From positions 2,046,001-2,110,000 of the forward strand of contig JARFXM010000004.1 of the NCBI GenBank assembly GCA_029532625.1: a stretch of 64,000 nt of DNA, given 5' to 3'. Shown one piece after another: positions 23,401 through 36,201 of the stretch; position 1 is the first letter of the stretch; every line of letters starts with the position of its first letter. This DNA is from Lomentospora prolificans. Its lineage: Eukaryota > Ascomycota > Sordariomycetes > Microascales > Microascaceae. The notes below the pieces were generated by a model, which was given only the letters and a program-made list of their open reading frames with translations, made no database searches and was not told the DNA's origin. The position numbers and the translations under genes are program-made.

Positions 23401-23949
23401 GGCCCCCCCAACTGCTGTCTCCCGTCGCCACCGCCGCAACGAGCGCCGACCTTTGTGACAGCCTCATCATCACCACCCACCCCCCCCCCCCCCCCTTCGA
23501 AAAGTCCCGCTCGAGCCCGACCCCAACGCACCCCAAAAAAAATTCTTAAACATTGTCGCGCTCTACGCATGAGGCCATCTATCCATATCGCAGGGAACGC
23601 GATATCGCCTATCGTCATTTATGTGCCCTCCCGCTCCCTTCGGCAACCGATAGAGCCGTAAGTCCAGGCGAGGTTGGACCGATTCCCTGGACAGAATTCT
23701 CCTCCCAACCGGCAACGCGACTTTGACCCATACGTCACCCGCCTTCCCATCGCTCCCATCGCCTTCCCGAACAACCTCCTCAATACTTGTCCGATCCATC
23801 CCTAATTTATCATCGCTTTAATTACCCTTGCGCATCGATTGAGAGGACGCGGCGACACCCGACTAGCCCCCTTTTCCTCCGCTCGTACACGACACCTTGA
23901 CCCCCATCACAACGTCGATTTCGACCTAAAAGCGGACTCCGAGCCGTTG
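20498..23949. other. Gene-poor stretch ending in the PSY2 promoter and leader
   Basis: No gene I can support. The last 700 bp are C- and CT-rich with a 16-base C run (23480-23495), fitting the PSY2 leader. An open frame with an ATG at 22508 (106 codons) lacks any recognisable motif and was not called. Confidence 0.4.
23480..23495 (+). repeat. Poly(C) homopolymer run
   Basis: Sixteen consecutive C residues directly after a CACCACCCA stretch, about 450 bp before the PSY2 start codon. It is probably a slippage-prone simple repeat in the leader or promoter. Confidence 0.9.
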
Positions 23950-26900
23950 ATGATGGCACAACACGTGCCTCATCAGGCGAAGGACAAGAGGCGCGTCAAA
24001 GTTTACGAACTGCGTAATAATGACTGGTTTGATCGAGGCACCGGCTTTTGTACGGCCGCCTTCACCCAGGTGAGTTGATGCATTCGTCACCCCAGGCAGC
24101 CGCGAGAAACGCGCTGTCGTCGTCGATCGATGAACCAGTACGGGAATTTTTTGATTTTTGTGGCATAGTCGTTTTCGATTATTTTGACTGTCGCCATCTG
24201 CGGATGAACAGTTGAAACTAACAATCAATAGTCGCAGGATGGCCAGTGTCGCGACCCCCGAGTAATCGTCGAATCCGAAGATGAACCCGAGCGCCTCCTC
24301 CTCGATACCGGGGTCTGCAGGGAGGACGGATTCCAAAAACAAAGAGGCATGTTTTTCCCAATCGCTCTAGATTTTATAACTATGTTCTCTTAGAAGAACA
24401 CGCCATAGGGCTAACTATGATTTAGACACGCTTATCGTCTGGACTGAACCTAACAGCGGTTTGGACATGGCGCTCAGTTTTCAGGAGCCCGAAGGCTGCG
24501 CTATGATATGGTACGTCTTTCTCCTCTGATGTCTAGGCCACTCCGCGAAAGCTGGTATGGGACTTCTCTAACGCCCAATGATAGGAAATTCGTCAACAGT
24601 GTCCAGCAGTCTGTCCAGAATGGTCTTGGAGTCGCTGGTTCGTGTCTCCCATCCCCTGTGTATGTTCTTGTCGGGTTTTGAAGGCCTAACACACCTCCGA
24701 GTAGATGATAGCTTATCCGACGATCTCACCATGGACCTAGCCACCACAGTCTCCCTCCCGGCGGTCGAGCTTGGCAACCTCGGCGAGATAGAATCCAGGA
24801 TAAGAATCGTAAGCTCAACCGGAGCAGGTAGAGACGCCCTGGCGAAGTATATTCTCAAAGAAGACTACATTCGTAAGATGATTCCCCTCGTCGAGACATC
24901 AGAAGACTTTGAAAGCCTCGAAGACCTTCACCGCCTCTGCAACATAATGAAGACCGTCATTCTCCTCAACGACCCGGCACTTATCGAACACGTGGTATCC
25001 GACGAATGCGTCGATGCAGTTGTCGGCGCGCTCGAGTATGATCCGGATTTCCCAAGCCACAAAGCGAATCATCGAGCGTGGTTGAACGGCCAGGGTCGGT
25101 TCAAGGAAGTCGTTCCCATCGAAGACGAACATATCCGCCACAAGATTCACCAGACCTATCGTCTACAGTATTTGAAAGACGTGGTTCTAGCACGAATCCT
25201 CGACGACCCCACCTTCTCTGTTCTCAACTCCCTAATCTTCTTCAACCAGGTTGAGATTGTCCAGCATCTTCAGGGAAACTCGACGTTTCTCAATGAACTC
25301 TTTGGCATTTTCAAGTCTCCGAACCAAGATCCCAAACAAAAGAAGGACGCGGTACTTTTCATCCAGCAGTGTTGTGCTATAGCTAAGAACTTGCAGCCAC
25401 CGGCGCGCCAGGCTTTGTACAACAACTTCCTTGCGCATGGTCTTCTTCAAATCATCAACTTCGGCCTTCGTCATCCTGATGTGGGGGTAAGAGTGGGTGC
25501 AACGGATATTTTGGTTTCTCTAATCGATCACGACCCTCAGATGATCCGAGCAACGATATATCGACAGCTCAGCGATAGCCAGCCACCCTTGACGGATTCG
25601 CTGATTGAACTTCTGCTGGTTGAGGTCGACCTGGGCGTGAAGTCTCAGATCTCAGATGCGTTGAAGGTGCTTCTGGATGGAATCCCGGTAGCCCAAGTCC
25701 CAGATAACATTTCGAGGGCCACCGGAGATTTTGCCGGTGCGGGTAGGAGAGCGATCGATCACAACCCCCAACAGGAGGTCTTTCTAGCACGCTTCTACGA
25801 AACCTCGGCAGCGAAATTATTCAAGCCTCTACTTGAACTTGAGGGCAGAACTAAACTCTCGTTCACAACACAACAAGCGTCCATGTTTTCATACCTCATT
25901 GAAATTCTCTGCTTTTTCATCCGCCAGCACTACCATCGCAGCAAGAGTTTCGTGCTGCAGAAGAACATCTCCCAGCGGGTCTTGCAGCTTCTCCAGACTG
26001 ATGAGAAGTATCTCAGGCTAGGTGAGTCGAACCGCACCCCTCTCCTCTCGCATGCAAGACTTCGCGAACTAACCATAATTCCTTTTATAGTTGCGATTCG
26101 TTTCTTCCGACAGCTTCTTGGCCTACAAGACGTCTTCTACGTCAAGCACCTCATCGACAAGGACGTCTTCGGACCCATTCTTGGTATTCTGATTGAAGTT
26201 ATGCCTCGTGACAACCTTCTCGGCTCCGCCTGTTTAGAGTTATTCGAGTTCATCAAGAAGGAGAGCATGAAGGATTTAGTCAAGCATCTCGTTCAAAATT
26301 ATCGCCCGCAGCTCGTCACATTGAGCAGCCTAGAGACTTTCCGCGACATGATTATCCGATACGACCAGACCCAAGGCTTCACGACAGGCGCCGATTTCCT
26401 TTTGGATGCGGAGGAGGATGTGACACGTCGACCGCCCGCACATACGAGGATGATGGAGCAGCTTCAGGATCCAACCGAGGAGGCCTACTGGAATGAAGAC
26501 GAAGAGGATGAGAAGGAGCCGGTTGTGACCACAGAGACCAAAGCTCCCATCACCAACGGATCCTCGCCATCGACCAGATTAGTCGACTACCTTTCTGACG
26601 GCGAGGAGGAAGACACGGAGGTGGAAGACGCCGGCGCGGGCGCAGCCTCGGCAGACTCGGTAGGAGCGACAATAGCAACGGACTCGGCCACGAAGGAAGG
26701 CGAGACTACTTTGGCAAAGGACACTGAGGAAAACATTGTGAAAAAGAATAGGCCCATCAGCGGCCCAGACAAGATGGAGGCTGTTACTGATGATTTGGCC
26801 GAGGTTGACGGCACGTCAGATGCTGGTTCCGTGGTCAGCGAAGCAGTATCCGATACATCAACTACCTCGGCGCCGCCACAGAAGCGCCGTCGCGAGGAAG

Positions 26901-27100
26901 ATGATGACGACGATGAAATTGGGAAGCTGATGCAGAACAAGCGGCGTAATAGCAAGTCTACGGCTGCCAACTCGACAACGCAGTCCATCCTTAAGAAGAA
27001 GCAAAGCTTCACGAATAGTACGAGCGGAACGAGTCCGAAGATTGCCATCAGTATATCTTCCACAGGCACGGGCTTGAGATCATCGAGTGAAGAATCCTGA
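23950..27100 (+). CDS. PSY2: Protein phosphatase 4 regulatory subunit 3 (Psy2/SMEK)
   Basis: Six exons: 23950-24069, 24232-24346, 24426-24510, 24585-24637, 24705-26021 and 26091-27100, giving 899 residues. The N-terminus (about residues 12-118) is the EVH1/PH-like domain, containing VKVYELRNNDWFDRGTGFC and TLIVWTEP, which in the family binds short proline-containing substrate motifs. It is followed by the SMK-1 domain (about 165-360) and ARM-like helices to about 650. The tail is acidic with DEEDEKE and KRRREEDDDDDE stretches and a probable nuclear signal. With Pph3 and Psy4 it forms PP4, which dephosphorylates gamma-H2A and checkpoint proteins in the nucleus. The second intron has a GC donor (AGAG/GCATGT), and the fifth is 69 bp, in frame and stop-free. 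There are two ATGs in tandem; the first is taken. Confidence 0.92.
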
Positions 27101-28310
27101 TGAGCATACATGTTGGACATTGAACATGTGATGACAATGAAGATAAGGAAAAGGACGAAAATAAAAGAAGAGAAAAGCCTTGGTCATTCGTGGAGGCCAT
27201 GTCGGTGTGTGTTTATCAAGCACAGCCGCCATAACCAGGCGGGATAATGCGTAAGGACACGGTTTCGGACTTGGATGGTGGTGTTTGTGGCGCAACAATG
27301 GAGGCTACATTCTGGTTGCTTGCTGATTTGGTTGTTTCCCTGGTTCTTGTGTTATGGATCTGTGATCTTGCTTGGGGCGAAAACACCTCCCTTGTTTCCC
27401 AGGCATCTTTTGCATGGTTTTCCCGAGGATATCCATGAAGAATGTTGGTAAGGAGAATGCATAGGACGGCGGAGTGAGGAAGAAGAGGAAGGTTGACAAC
27501 CGGGGAGGCTAGATATGGCCAACCAGTTCCTTTGTTTCCTCTTGATGAAGTCGGACTGGCATGCGGACCTGGGGCTGGTGAGACAGAGCGGGCTCAGACC
27601 TAGGTCTCGATATTTACCTTGTAAGAGTTACGGTGTAGATATGACCTTTTCTTTTGCGACCTCCTAGCGGTAGCACTTACTATCTAGGAGGCGGGATGAA
27701 TCTTTATACCCATTTATGGAACCCCACGGTCACTTCGGTGAGACTTGGGCCTTGACATTGAAGTGCACCTATGTTTGAACGCCGAACGAATGCCCCCAGC
27801 CTCGCAGGGACCTGTGTTTCATCATCATTTCTATGAGCCTACCAATTCTCCCACCTTGAATGTGTCAATGCTCGAGTATATGTGAGCTGGTGAGGCAATG
27901 GAAACAAGTCTCTATGGGTATTTTGATACCACCACTGGTGCCGTACATGTTAGAAGCAAGAGGCAACCTCGAAAGACTAGTGAGATGATAAAACCCAAGC
28001 AAGGTTATGGAGAGTTGTCCTAGGTGTAAGTTGAATTAAGCCACGCCAGGCAGGCAGTGAGTGGGCTGGAATCCCCCCAGTTATACATATGGGCTGGCGA
28101 GGAATAATTTTTTCCACCCATTTTTTGAACAGGAATTGATCCGAACAACATTTGAACCCCACCAAGCCAAAACTTTCTACAACACCTTGACCCCGAATCA
28201 TTTATGGTATGAAAACCCTCTCACATATATAAATATCTAGACAGATTGGCCCTAGAAATCAAGTGTTTCTCACTGGCAGCTCTGACCCCGGCGCACCAGA
28301 TCCTCCGGTC
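27101..28310. other. Intergenic between PSY2 and AFG2
   Basis: Tandem plus-strand genes. I see no gene, only the PSY2 3' region and the AFG2 upstream region, with a TATATAAATA stretch at 28224-28233 about 80 bp before the ATG. Confidence 0.45.
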
Positions 28311-30795
28311 ATGTCTTTCGAGTGCCGCATCCGGCCCTTTAACCCGCCGAGCAAGACTGGTAAGCCCGAGGAACGCCCGGACCTGCGCAGGCCGCCCATC
28401 CTTTATGTGAACCGGGCAACATTTGAGGCACTCGAGCGCGCGTACGGCACGCCCGGGGCCGTCGTCCACGTGCGCGTAGAGAGGCTTCAAGACGGCGAGG
28501 TCATGGGCGAGGGTGGCGCAGCACAAGGCGGTGATGGAGCGCAGACGACAGCCGTGCCGCTAGCGAGACAGGCGACCGTGATGCCATCGGCGCAAGAGAT
28601 GAAGGCGGACGTGGTCAAGATGACGAGGGTGTTTATGGAGGCGGTGGGCTTCCATACGGGTGACCTTGTGAGGATCACGGCTAACAGGACGGTTGCGGGG
28701 GATAAAGTGGCAGAGAAAGTGGTTGTCGAGGATATTACGAAGCAGGAGAGTAATGGACCGATTCTGTTTACGTTGAAGGGGTGGGAGAGGACGCTTTGGG
28801 AGTTTGGGATCCGGGAGTTTTTTGGTATGTTCTCTCGCCGACTGCTTCTGGGTTGCGGATACTTACGCGGTCTTTTTATAGCGAAGAGGGCGACGTACGT
28901 CTATCCTGGAGCCGTGTTTGAGCTGAAGCTCGTTACGACTAGTCGACAGTTCAAGGTATTATCAGTCAACTCGCGGACGGATAACCTGGGTCGTATCGAC
29001 CAGTCTACCACGGTTGAGCTCGCCCATGCGGGACTTACCATGGGCTCTACCTCCCAAGACGCAACAATCAGCCGCGAGTTAGTCGTCTCAGGCGTACCAG
29101 GTCTTGGCCCCCAAATGACAGCCCTCAACGAATTCTTCGCGGACCTGCAATCTTCGATACCTGCGTTATCCTCCCTAGATGCCCGTTGGAGGTCCTGCGC
29201 GGTGGCCATCCACGGAGGTCGAGGAACGGGCAAGACTTTTGTGCTAGACAGGATCGCAAAGGCCTGCGAGGGAAAGCTCAAGGTCGTCCGCGCGGGCAAG
29301 GCATTCCCCCCTAGCGCTATGAGCGGGATCCTTGTGCAAGCGGAGATGGACCAACCATGCGTCGTCCTTCTCGATGATCTGGATGAGATTCTAGAGACTG
29401 GACAGAGGGCGGTACCCCAGCTTGTCGGCATATTGGCCGCCGGCCTAGATAAGTTTGCCGGCGACGCCGCCGAATCCGGTAAGGCACCGGTTATCGTGGT
29501 GGCCACATGTAAGGACTACTTTACTCTGCCGCACGAGCTGCGGAGATTAAAGCGGTTCGTGAAGGCCATTGCGCTCCCGATCCCCGACGTATCCAGCAAG
29601 GTGGAGATTCTCAAGTCATTCAACATACCCATGCCCCAGGAACACAAGGAGGAAACCCTGCTGGATGTTGCCAAGAGGACATATGCGTTCAACCCCGAGG
29701 ATTTGGAGAGGTTAGCTTCCGCGGCGGTGGATGCTGCTGTTCGGCGTTTGAGGAGAGACATCAAGGCCGGTGTTAAAGATGCAGAGTCCCCATTATCTTG
29801 TACGAGGCAGGATCTGGAGAGCGCATTAGCGAGGACAACGCCGAGCTCGCTTCATGACATAAACTTGCGGCCGCCCACCGTTCACTGGAAGGATATCGGC
29901 GGTCAGCAGAAGGTTAAGAATGAGCTACAAAGAATGATTAGAGAAGTCCTGGTAAGTTTCATCTCAGCAACTCCTCGCCCGTAAAACATACGCAGATAAA
30001 GCCGTTCGCGTACCGCTAATCCGCTAACACCTACCACCCCAGGGTCAATCTCCGCTCTGTCTCCAGCCTCCCAAAGGCATCCTCATGTACGGGCCCCCCG
30101 GCTGCGCAAAGACCTACTGCGCACAAGCCCTCGCGACCGAATCCGGCTTCAACTTCTTCTCCGTTAAGGGCCCCGAGCTCCTCAACCAGTACGTCGGCGA
30201 AACCGAGCGCAACATCCGCCGCCTCTTCCAGCGCGCCGCTGCCTCCGCGCCCGCCATCATATTCTTCGACGAGCTCGACACCATGGGTCTCACCCCGCGC
30301 CGCGGCGGCTCCAAAGGCGGCGGCTCCGCCCAGGGCGGCGTTGGCGTCGGCATCCTCGGCGCCCTGCTCACCGAGCTCGACGGCTTCGAGAAACTCGAGG
30401 ACGTCGTCGTGCTCGCCGCCACCAACAGTCCCGAGAGCATCGAGCCCGCGCTCCTGCGATCCGGCCGCCTGGATCGATACCTGTTTGTTGGCCCGCCCGA
30501 CGCCAAGGAGCGCGAGGAGATTTTCGCCATCTACGCCGCCAAGGTGCCCATGGCGGCGGATGTGGACCTGGCTGAGCTGGCGGCCTTGACGGAGGGGTAT
30601 ACTGGTGCGGATATTAGGGGCTTGGTGAACGAGGCCGGTCATATCGTGTTTATGGAGAGGGGCGGGGAGACAGAGGGGGCTGAGATTGGACTGGAGCATT
30701 TACAAAAGGCGATTGGTCTTCGGGGGCCGTCAGTGACGGAGCCGATCTTGAGGAGGTATACGGAGTGGCGGCCGTCGCATAACTTTAAATCATGA
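28311..30795 (+). CDS. AFG2: AAA ATPase of the AFG2/DRG1 (SPATA5-like) family
   Basis: Three exons: 28311-28824, 28882-29951 and 30043-30795, giving 778 residues (yeast Afg2 is 780). The N-domain begins with CRIRPFNPP and contains the GFHTGDLVRI motif of the double-psi-barrel fold. D1 (Walker A GGRGTGKT near residue 283, Walker B VVLLDDLDE) has Asp where the catalytic Glu of Walker B is normal. D2 is intact (GPPGCAKT near 543, IIFFDELD, arginine-finger region LLRSGRLDR). In yeast this hexamer strips Rlp24 from cytoplasmic pre-60S ribosomes. The first intron (57 bp) is in frame and stop-free. The second join shortens the linker before D2 (REVLGQSPLC) compared with relatives, so that boundary is less sure. 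The gene is convergent with NCA2, 284 bp away. Confidence 0.8.
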
Positions 30796-31079
30796 AGGGG
30801 GGTATGGGGTTAACCCGTGTTTAGAGATAGAGGGCTAGGATATCGATATCCACAGATGAAAAAAAGTGATTAAGATGACCTAGAAACTTGTATATTCCCA
30901 TTTATGTATCCATTGTCCAAGTCTCATGATTGCCTGAAATCCAGTTTATAGAAAATGCTACAGTGTCAGGCTCTTTTGCCAATGCATGAGAAGGTGATAG
31001 CTCCTCTTTTCACCACTCGAGAAGGGCAGAGACAGATAGGGGTAGGCTCAATCGTACAATAAAAAAATAGACTGCTAGA

Positions 31080-33182
31080 TCACAGCAGCCACTTTGCATA
31101 CGTAAATACAATATCCTCCATCGTCTTCTTCTGGAATGGCACGACGCGAAGGTTGACTAGTTCGTCAAGATCGAGGAGGAAGTCTTTCTTGACATCCTGG
31201 GGCATAGTTTGAGGCACGGTGGCGCGGAGGATGTGTGCCTGGCAGAGGAGGTTTCCTATCTGTTCGTATGTCATCGTCTTCTCGGGCGTTAGATCCGCCT
31301 TGGTAAGCATCCTGCTTATCGTGCGGACAGAGCGGATGATCTTGCTGGCCCTATCGCGCTGTCGAAGGCCAACCCTTCCGGACATCACGCCTCGGAGGTA
31401 TTGATAGATGCCGGCAGAGATGAGGATTCCGGGGGTGAGGGAGACGAAACCAAAGACCAATTCCTGGCTTTTGAGCAAGGCATCAATTCCGTTGAGGGCG
31501 ACCTCCATATCAACCTTGCTCTTCTGAACCTGAATCAATAGGGACCGCACGAGATCACCCTTGACTGCACCAAGGAAGGGACTCTTCAGATCCTTCTCAT
31601 ACGCTTTTAGTACCGGAGTCACGTCTCCCTGAACGACTCGGGACCGAATTTCTGCGACTTGAGAATCGGTAAGGTAAGTTGCTGAACCGTCAACCGTGGC
31701 GAAATGAGGCTTGTCGACCGCAAAGTCTACAACCATGCGCTCAAGGCTCTCAAGGTCAGCTCTGAGGCTGTCGCGACTCATGAGCGCGATTTCGCGGTTC
31801 TCATCATGCCTGATGGTCTTGACGAGCTTTTTGATTGGATCGATAACCCAATTGCTCCAAAAGTCCCTGATGGTGAGGCCCAAATCTGCAACCGCTCGAA
31901 GAATATCTTCCTTTCGGTTTGATATGTAGCGAAGTGCCATGCTTGACGAGAGGAGACCAATCCCGGCAGGGAGCCAATACCTAACCCAGAACGAGGGACG
32001 ACCATGCTTCTTGAGGACGGCCTGGGTGTCCGAAGCCTGGCGAGGCACTCGGTGTTCTAAGATTGACAGAAGTCGGTTCGCTAATCGGCGGGTTGGAGGG
32101 TCTCGGTCCTCATCAAGTTGATTTAAAAGCTCGGGGTCATTGTCAACGAAGCGGAAGATACCTTCCTCAAAGTCAGATACTGTGCCTTCGAGGTTCGCCG
32201 TCTGCACCATGACGGTCTCCATGAGCGACACGCTGCGCTCTAGCACGTCTTTCCATTCTCCCCTACTGAAATCGAGGCCTTCATGTACGAGCGCGCCCAC
32301 CCCACACGCAATGTTTTCCTTTAGGCGACGGATATGGTACGCCTTCTCTCTCGCCTCAGCTTGGCACAGAGCGATGGGTGATAGGATACGGTCCTGGATG
32401 TTGACAAGTGACCTGTCCTGTACAGTGGTCCGCACAATGCTGTAGAACTTTTTCCACCTATCGGAGAGGGACATGGATTTAAGGAAGTCCGTTCGAGTCA
32501 TAGACACGTTGTCATCGTCAGAATTTTCTCCTTCTTTCGATGACGGGGAGTATAGGGTATGGATGCGATGCGTGCTCTCATAGTAGACATCTCTTGTAAA
32601 ATCCCATAGTCGGAGCGGAGACTTCTGAAGCCAAAGAATAAACCCGAGCCTGTAGGAACGTGAAATGTCGTCCCAATACCCTAGTTGCTCCTCTAGGGAG
32701 ATGTTCTGGTCGATTAGCCGCTGGAGCATGGCGCCGTAAATCTGCATCGCCGCTTTAGCAACAACTAGCCACTCAATCTCTGTCTCGAAAGGATTGGGCT
32801 GCTCCGGCTCATAATCTTCCTCTGATGATTTGGGACTGTCAGTCATGACCAATTGAGACTGTCTGAGGAGCTCTTGGACCCTCCAAGTCGGTAGAAGAGG
32901 GTCAGATGATGAAGGCGTCGAGAGAGCCTTGAAAATTCGAACCAACTCGGCCACACGGGGTGACTCTAGGGCCGTGGCGACCAGCAGGCCCTGCTCCTGA
33001 AGAGAGACCTGCTCATCATCGGTGACGACGAAGAAATCATGGTCCCTCGAGATGGAGTTAAGCTCAGTGTTGATGGCCCAAACACGGCTGTAGAAAAGAG
33101 TCAGCAAAATTGAGAATCCAGAGTCTGTTGGCGCCCTTGTAAAAGGGAGGATTTGGGTTACTCACTCGCCTATCACAGACAT
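31080..33182 (-). CDS. NCA2: Nuclear control of ATPase protein 2 (NCA2 family)
   Basis: Two exons on the minus strand: 33182-33166 (17 nt, MSVIGD split codon) and 33087-31080, giving 674 residues; the intron is 78 bp (GTGAGT...ACAG). The C-terminal half is the NCA2 domain, with two probable membrane segments near residues 375 (WLPAGIGLLSSSMAL) and 551 (FVSLTPGILISAGIYQYL) and the conserved ending FLLDLDELVNLR followed by VPFQKKTMEDI. In yeast Nca2 sits in mitochondria and, with Nca3, affects expression of the mitochondrial ATP6/ATP8 transcript. The first exon is supported by frame and a strong donor but is very short, so the N-terminus is the least certain part. It is divergent from the Rab gene. 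Confidence 0.85.
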
Positions 33183-34764
33183 AGCGATGGTTACCGTGCT
33201 CCTCGGCGACAAATCGCATCAAAGGAGTGAAGGTCTCGATAGCTAGCCAGAGCCGGGGGAACGCGGGTCTACACGACCTTCTGCGTGTCTTCCAGTATGG
33301 GCGAGAGCCAGCCACCGGACACTGATAGCTAAGCTACACTGTTTTCCCAGATACACATTCAAGGAAAGGAAGAAATTTCACTTAGGTGTAAGAGGGCATT
33401 CCCATCATCAGATTATGAAAGACGGTTGCTAAGCAGCCGAGGGAATCAGCGGCAAAGCAGGAGAGGTGAAAATACGGAACAGCTGGTATTCAGATCCACC
33501 GTCTGCCCGGCAGCTGCAAGTTATCGCTTATGTGATGACTCCAAAAAACGGTGCCAAGGTCTCTGAAAAGTAGAGCCGGGGAGGGTCAGTCAGGGATGAG
33601 TATCGTTTTGATTCCTAGCTCCTCGATGGAATACCAAGTAGCTATATAACCATAATGCCAATACCACGAAAAACAATTGATAAAAGCTGTTTCTTGCTTG
33701 GCGGACTGGCGGATGAGAATGACGTCTAAGGCCCCGGTTTATAGTCTCTGCGAAGCGGAAAAGATTGGGGCCACAGCCCATGTATGTACGAGCAGAGGAA
33801 TTGAGTTGATGGAGGTGCTCCACTCAGTTATGTAATATTAAACATCACACTGCCAGCATACCGACCGCCACTGGCCTCGTCTGGGTCGATGGGGCCAGCC
33901 TAGTTGGCCAGTGTGCGTGAGCAGGGTACAGCGCATGTCCCCCGCCTAGAACAAGTCGATTCCAGGTGTCGGGGAGAATGGATCCAGCATGCGGTCACTG
34001 TATGACATAAGGCGGAATTGCTGGATTCCTGTGTCCCTTGCCGTAATTATTCCTCGCCCGTCCATGTTTTGGTCCTCATATGCAAGAATCGTGGCTTGTC
34101 CAGAGACAATCAACTTCGCCTTTGACGACGCCCTCTAGGTCTCGCCCGCCCAATCCGCCTTCTACTATCGATCTTGCCGGGTATCCACTGCCAACACGGC
34201 TATCTCGTGGGAAACATCTCCACGGCCATCGTACTAGAGTGCTAGCCCCGTCTTGAACTGAGGGTCTTACGCAACATCATCAAATCCGGGGTGGGGACGA
34301 CCACCAAAGCTGTTGCCTCCACGACTACTACCAACGCTGCTACCACCGCCGAACACTCGCATATCCACGCCTGGAAAAGACAGCTTGCAGCCAGACCCGA
34401 CTAGCTCTTCCTCCTGCTAAGCATCCGACGGCGACGACTGCTCCGGCATTGACAACACAACCAAAATAACCACAAACTCTTGCCACTCCCATCTTTCGCG
34501 TGTGCGTCCCAATTCACTCAACGCCCGACAAATCCCGCTCTCACCTCAAAGGCAGAAAGTATGTTCTAATTCTAATTTATGATGGACACATGCATACTCC
34601 AACTTCTCCCACGTCTTCGTAGCCGGTCAAGACCCTCGCAATCTGCGACCGCTTGCCGGATTGTTGCTCTCCGACATCACGTCGCACCACTACACCGACG
34701 GTTCTCATCGCTGACATTGTGAACCTAGTTCTACATCTAACGTCTCCTAAGTGGATTGATCAAT
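33183..34764. other. Intergenic: divergent upstream regions of NCA2 and the Rab gene
   Basis: No gene seen. The 700 bp nearest the Rab gene are CT-rich with many short pyrimidine blocks, typical of a highly expressed filamentous-fungus promoter with a long leader. Confidence 0.45.
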
Positions 34765-35626
34765 ATGTCAAGCAACAGTCGTAACTACGATTTCCTCGTT
34801 CGTCTTCCCCCCACCCTCTTATCTGGTGCCACTACGGCGCAGTGAGATTTCGGGACCCTTCAGATGTCACGGCATGGGCGGGCTTTGCGAACATGCTTTA
34901 CTAACGCTGCGTCTGCCAGATCAAGCTTCTCCTCATCGGTGATTCTGGTGTTGGAAAGTCATGCTGTTTGCTTCGTTTCAGCGAAGACTCGTTCACCCCC
35001 TCCTTCATTACGACGATTGGTATCGACTTTAAGATCCGCACCATCGAACTTGACGGTAAGAGGGTGAAGCTTCAGATCTGGGATACTGCCGGCCAAGAAC
35101 GTTTCCGAACCATTACGACGGCATACTACCGTGGCGCGATGGGGATCTTGCTCGTCTATGATGTCACAGATGAGCGCTCCTTTAACAGTAAGTCTCAGCC
35201 ATCCCTGGTCCTCGTCGATTCCCTCGTGTTGTGGCTAGCACGCCCTCCCGTATACTGTGGGACCGCATGCACAGTCAACCGTCTCAGTGACTGACACTTC
35301 CCCCACTCATAGACATTCGAACCTGGTTCTCTAATGTAGAGCAACACGCTAGCGAGGGCGTCAACAAGATTCTGATCGGCAATAAGTGCGACTGGGAGGA
35401 GAAGAGGGTCGTCTCAACCGAACAGGGCCAAGCCCTTGCCGATGAGCTGGGTATCCCCTTCCTTGAGGTCTCCGCTAAGAACAACATCAATATCGATAAA
35501 GCATTCTACAGCCTCGCCGCAGACATTAAGAAGCGGCTGGTAGACAACTCCAAGAATGAACAACAGAACACCGCCGTCAACGTTGCGGATAAAGGACATG
35601 GAGGTATGGGCGGAAAGTGCTGTTAA
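34765..35626 (+). CDS. Rab-type small GTPase, Sec4/SAS1 (Rab8) orthologue
   Basis: Three exons: 34765-34797, 34920-35187 and 35313-35626, giving 204 residues. Introns are 122 and 125 bp, the first with a CTAAC branch site at 34901. All G motifs are intact: GDSGVGKS (18-25), switch I TTIGIDF (42-48), DTAGQ (66-70), NKCD (124-127) and SAK (154-156). It ends in GGKCC, a double geranylgeranylation signal. The sequence around the switches (IDFKIRTIELDGKRVKLQIW) is that of Sec4/SAS1/SrgA, which drives exocytic vesicles from the Golgi to the growing hyphal tip through the exocyst. The 11-codon first exon is typical of fungal Rab genes. Confidence 0.94.
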
Positions 35627-36201
35627 ACTGTCGAACTTCGCCGCCCGATCGTGTTCTCGATCACCCCCCCTTTATTCAAAACTTATTAGTCACATAGCGC
35701 GGACCATCTCCACATAACATCCATCACCAGTCCTGTCAACTCCTCCCTCTCGGTAATCCCCGCATGTCTGGGGATAGTACGGCGATATCACGAAGAATGA
35801 GATAGACGCTCAACGTTTGTTTGAGAAGATAAAGGCTTCGAGGGAGGTAACAATGTCTTGAAAGAGGGAAATAACGTGGAGGAACCGGAGTTCATGTCGT
35901 GTGCTTGCGATCGGTTCCACTTTTGCTTCTTTGCCGGATCACTTTTATGGTTTGATCACTGGATCCTACCTCATTACTGGCAGCTTGGTTTGTTAGTTAT
36001 TATTTAGAGAGATGATTGTCTGGTTTGGAGTTTGGTATTCAATCTGGGTTTAATACAAATACTCCGGTCGTTTTCTTGTTTGTTTTATTTGATGTTCATA
36101 TCTCCAGACGGCCCAAAATACTGTCTTGAAGTGAAAGAACATTATATTCATACTTCTACTTAACTTTTGTCTATGGGGGAATCTTGTGATGGTACAGGAG
36201 A
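35627..36201. other. Convergent 3' regions
   Basis: No gene is visible between the Rab gene and the unknown mitochondrial gene. The sequence is T-rich on the plus strand, fitting 3' UTR. Confidence 0.45.
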
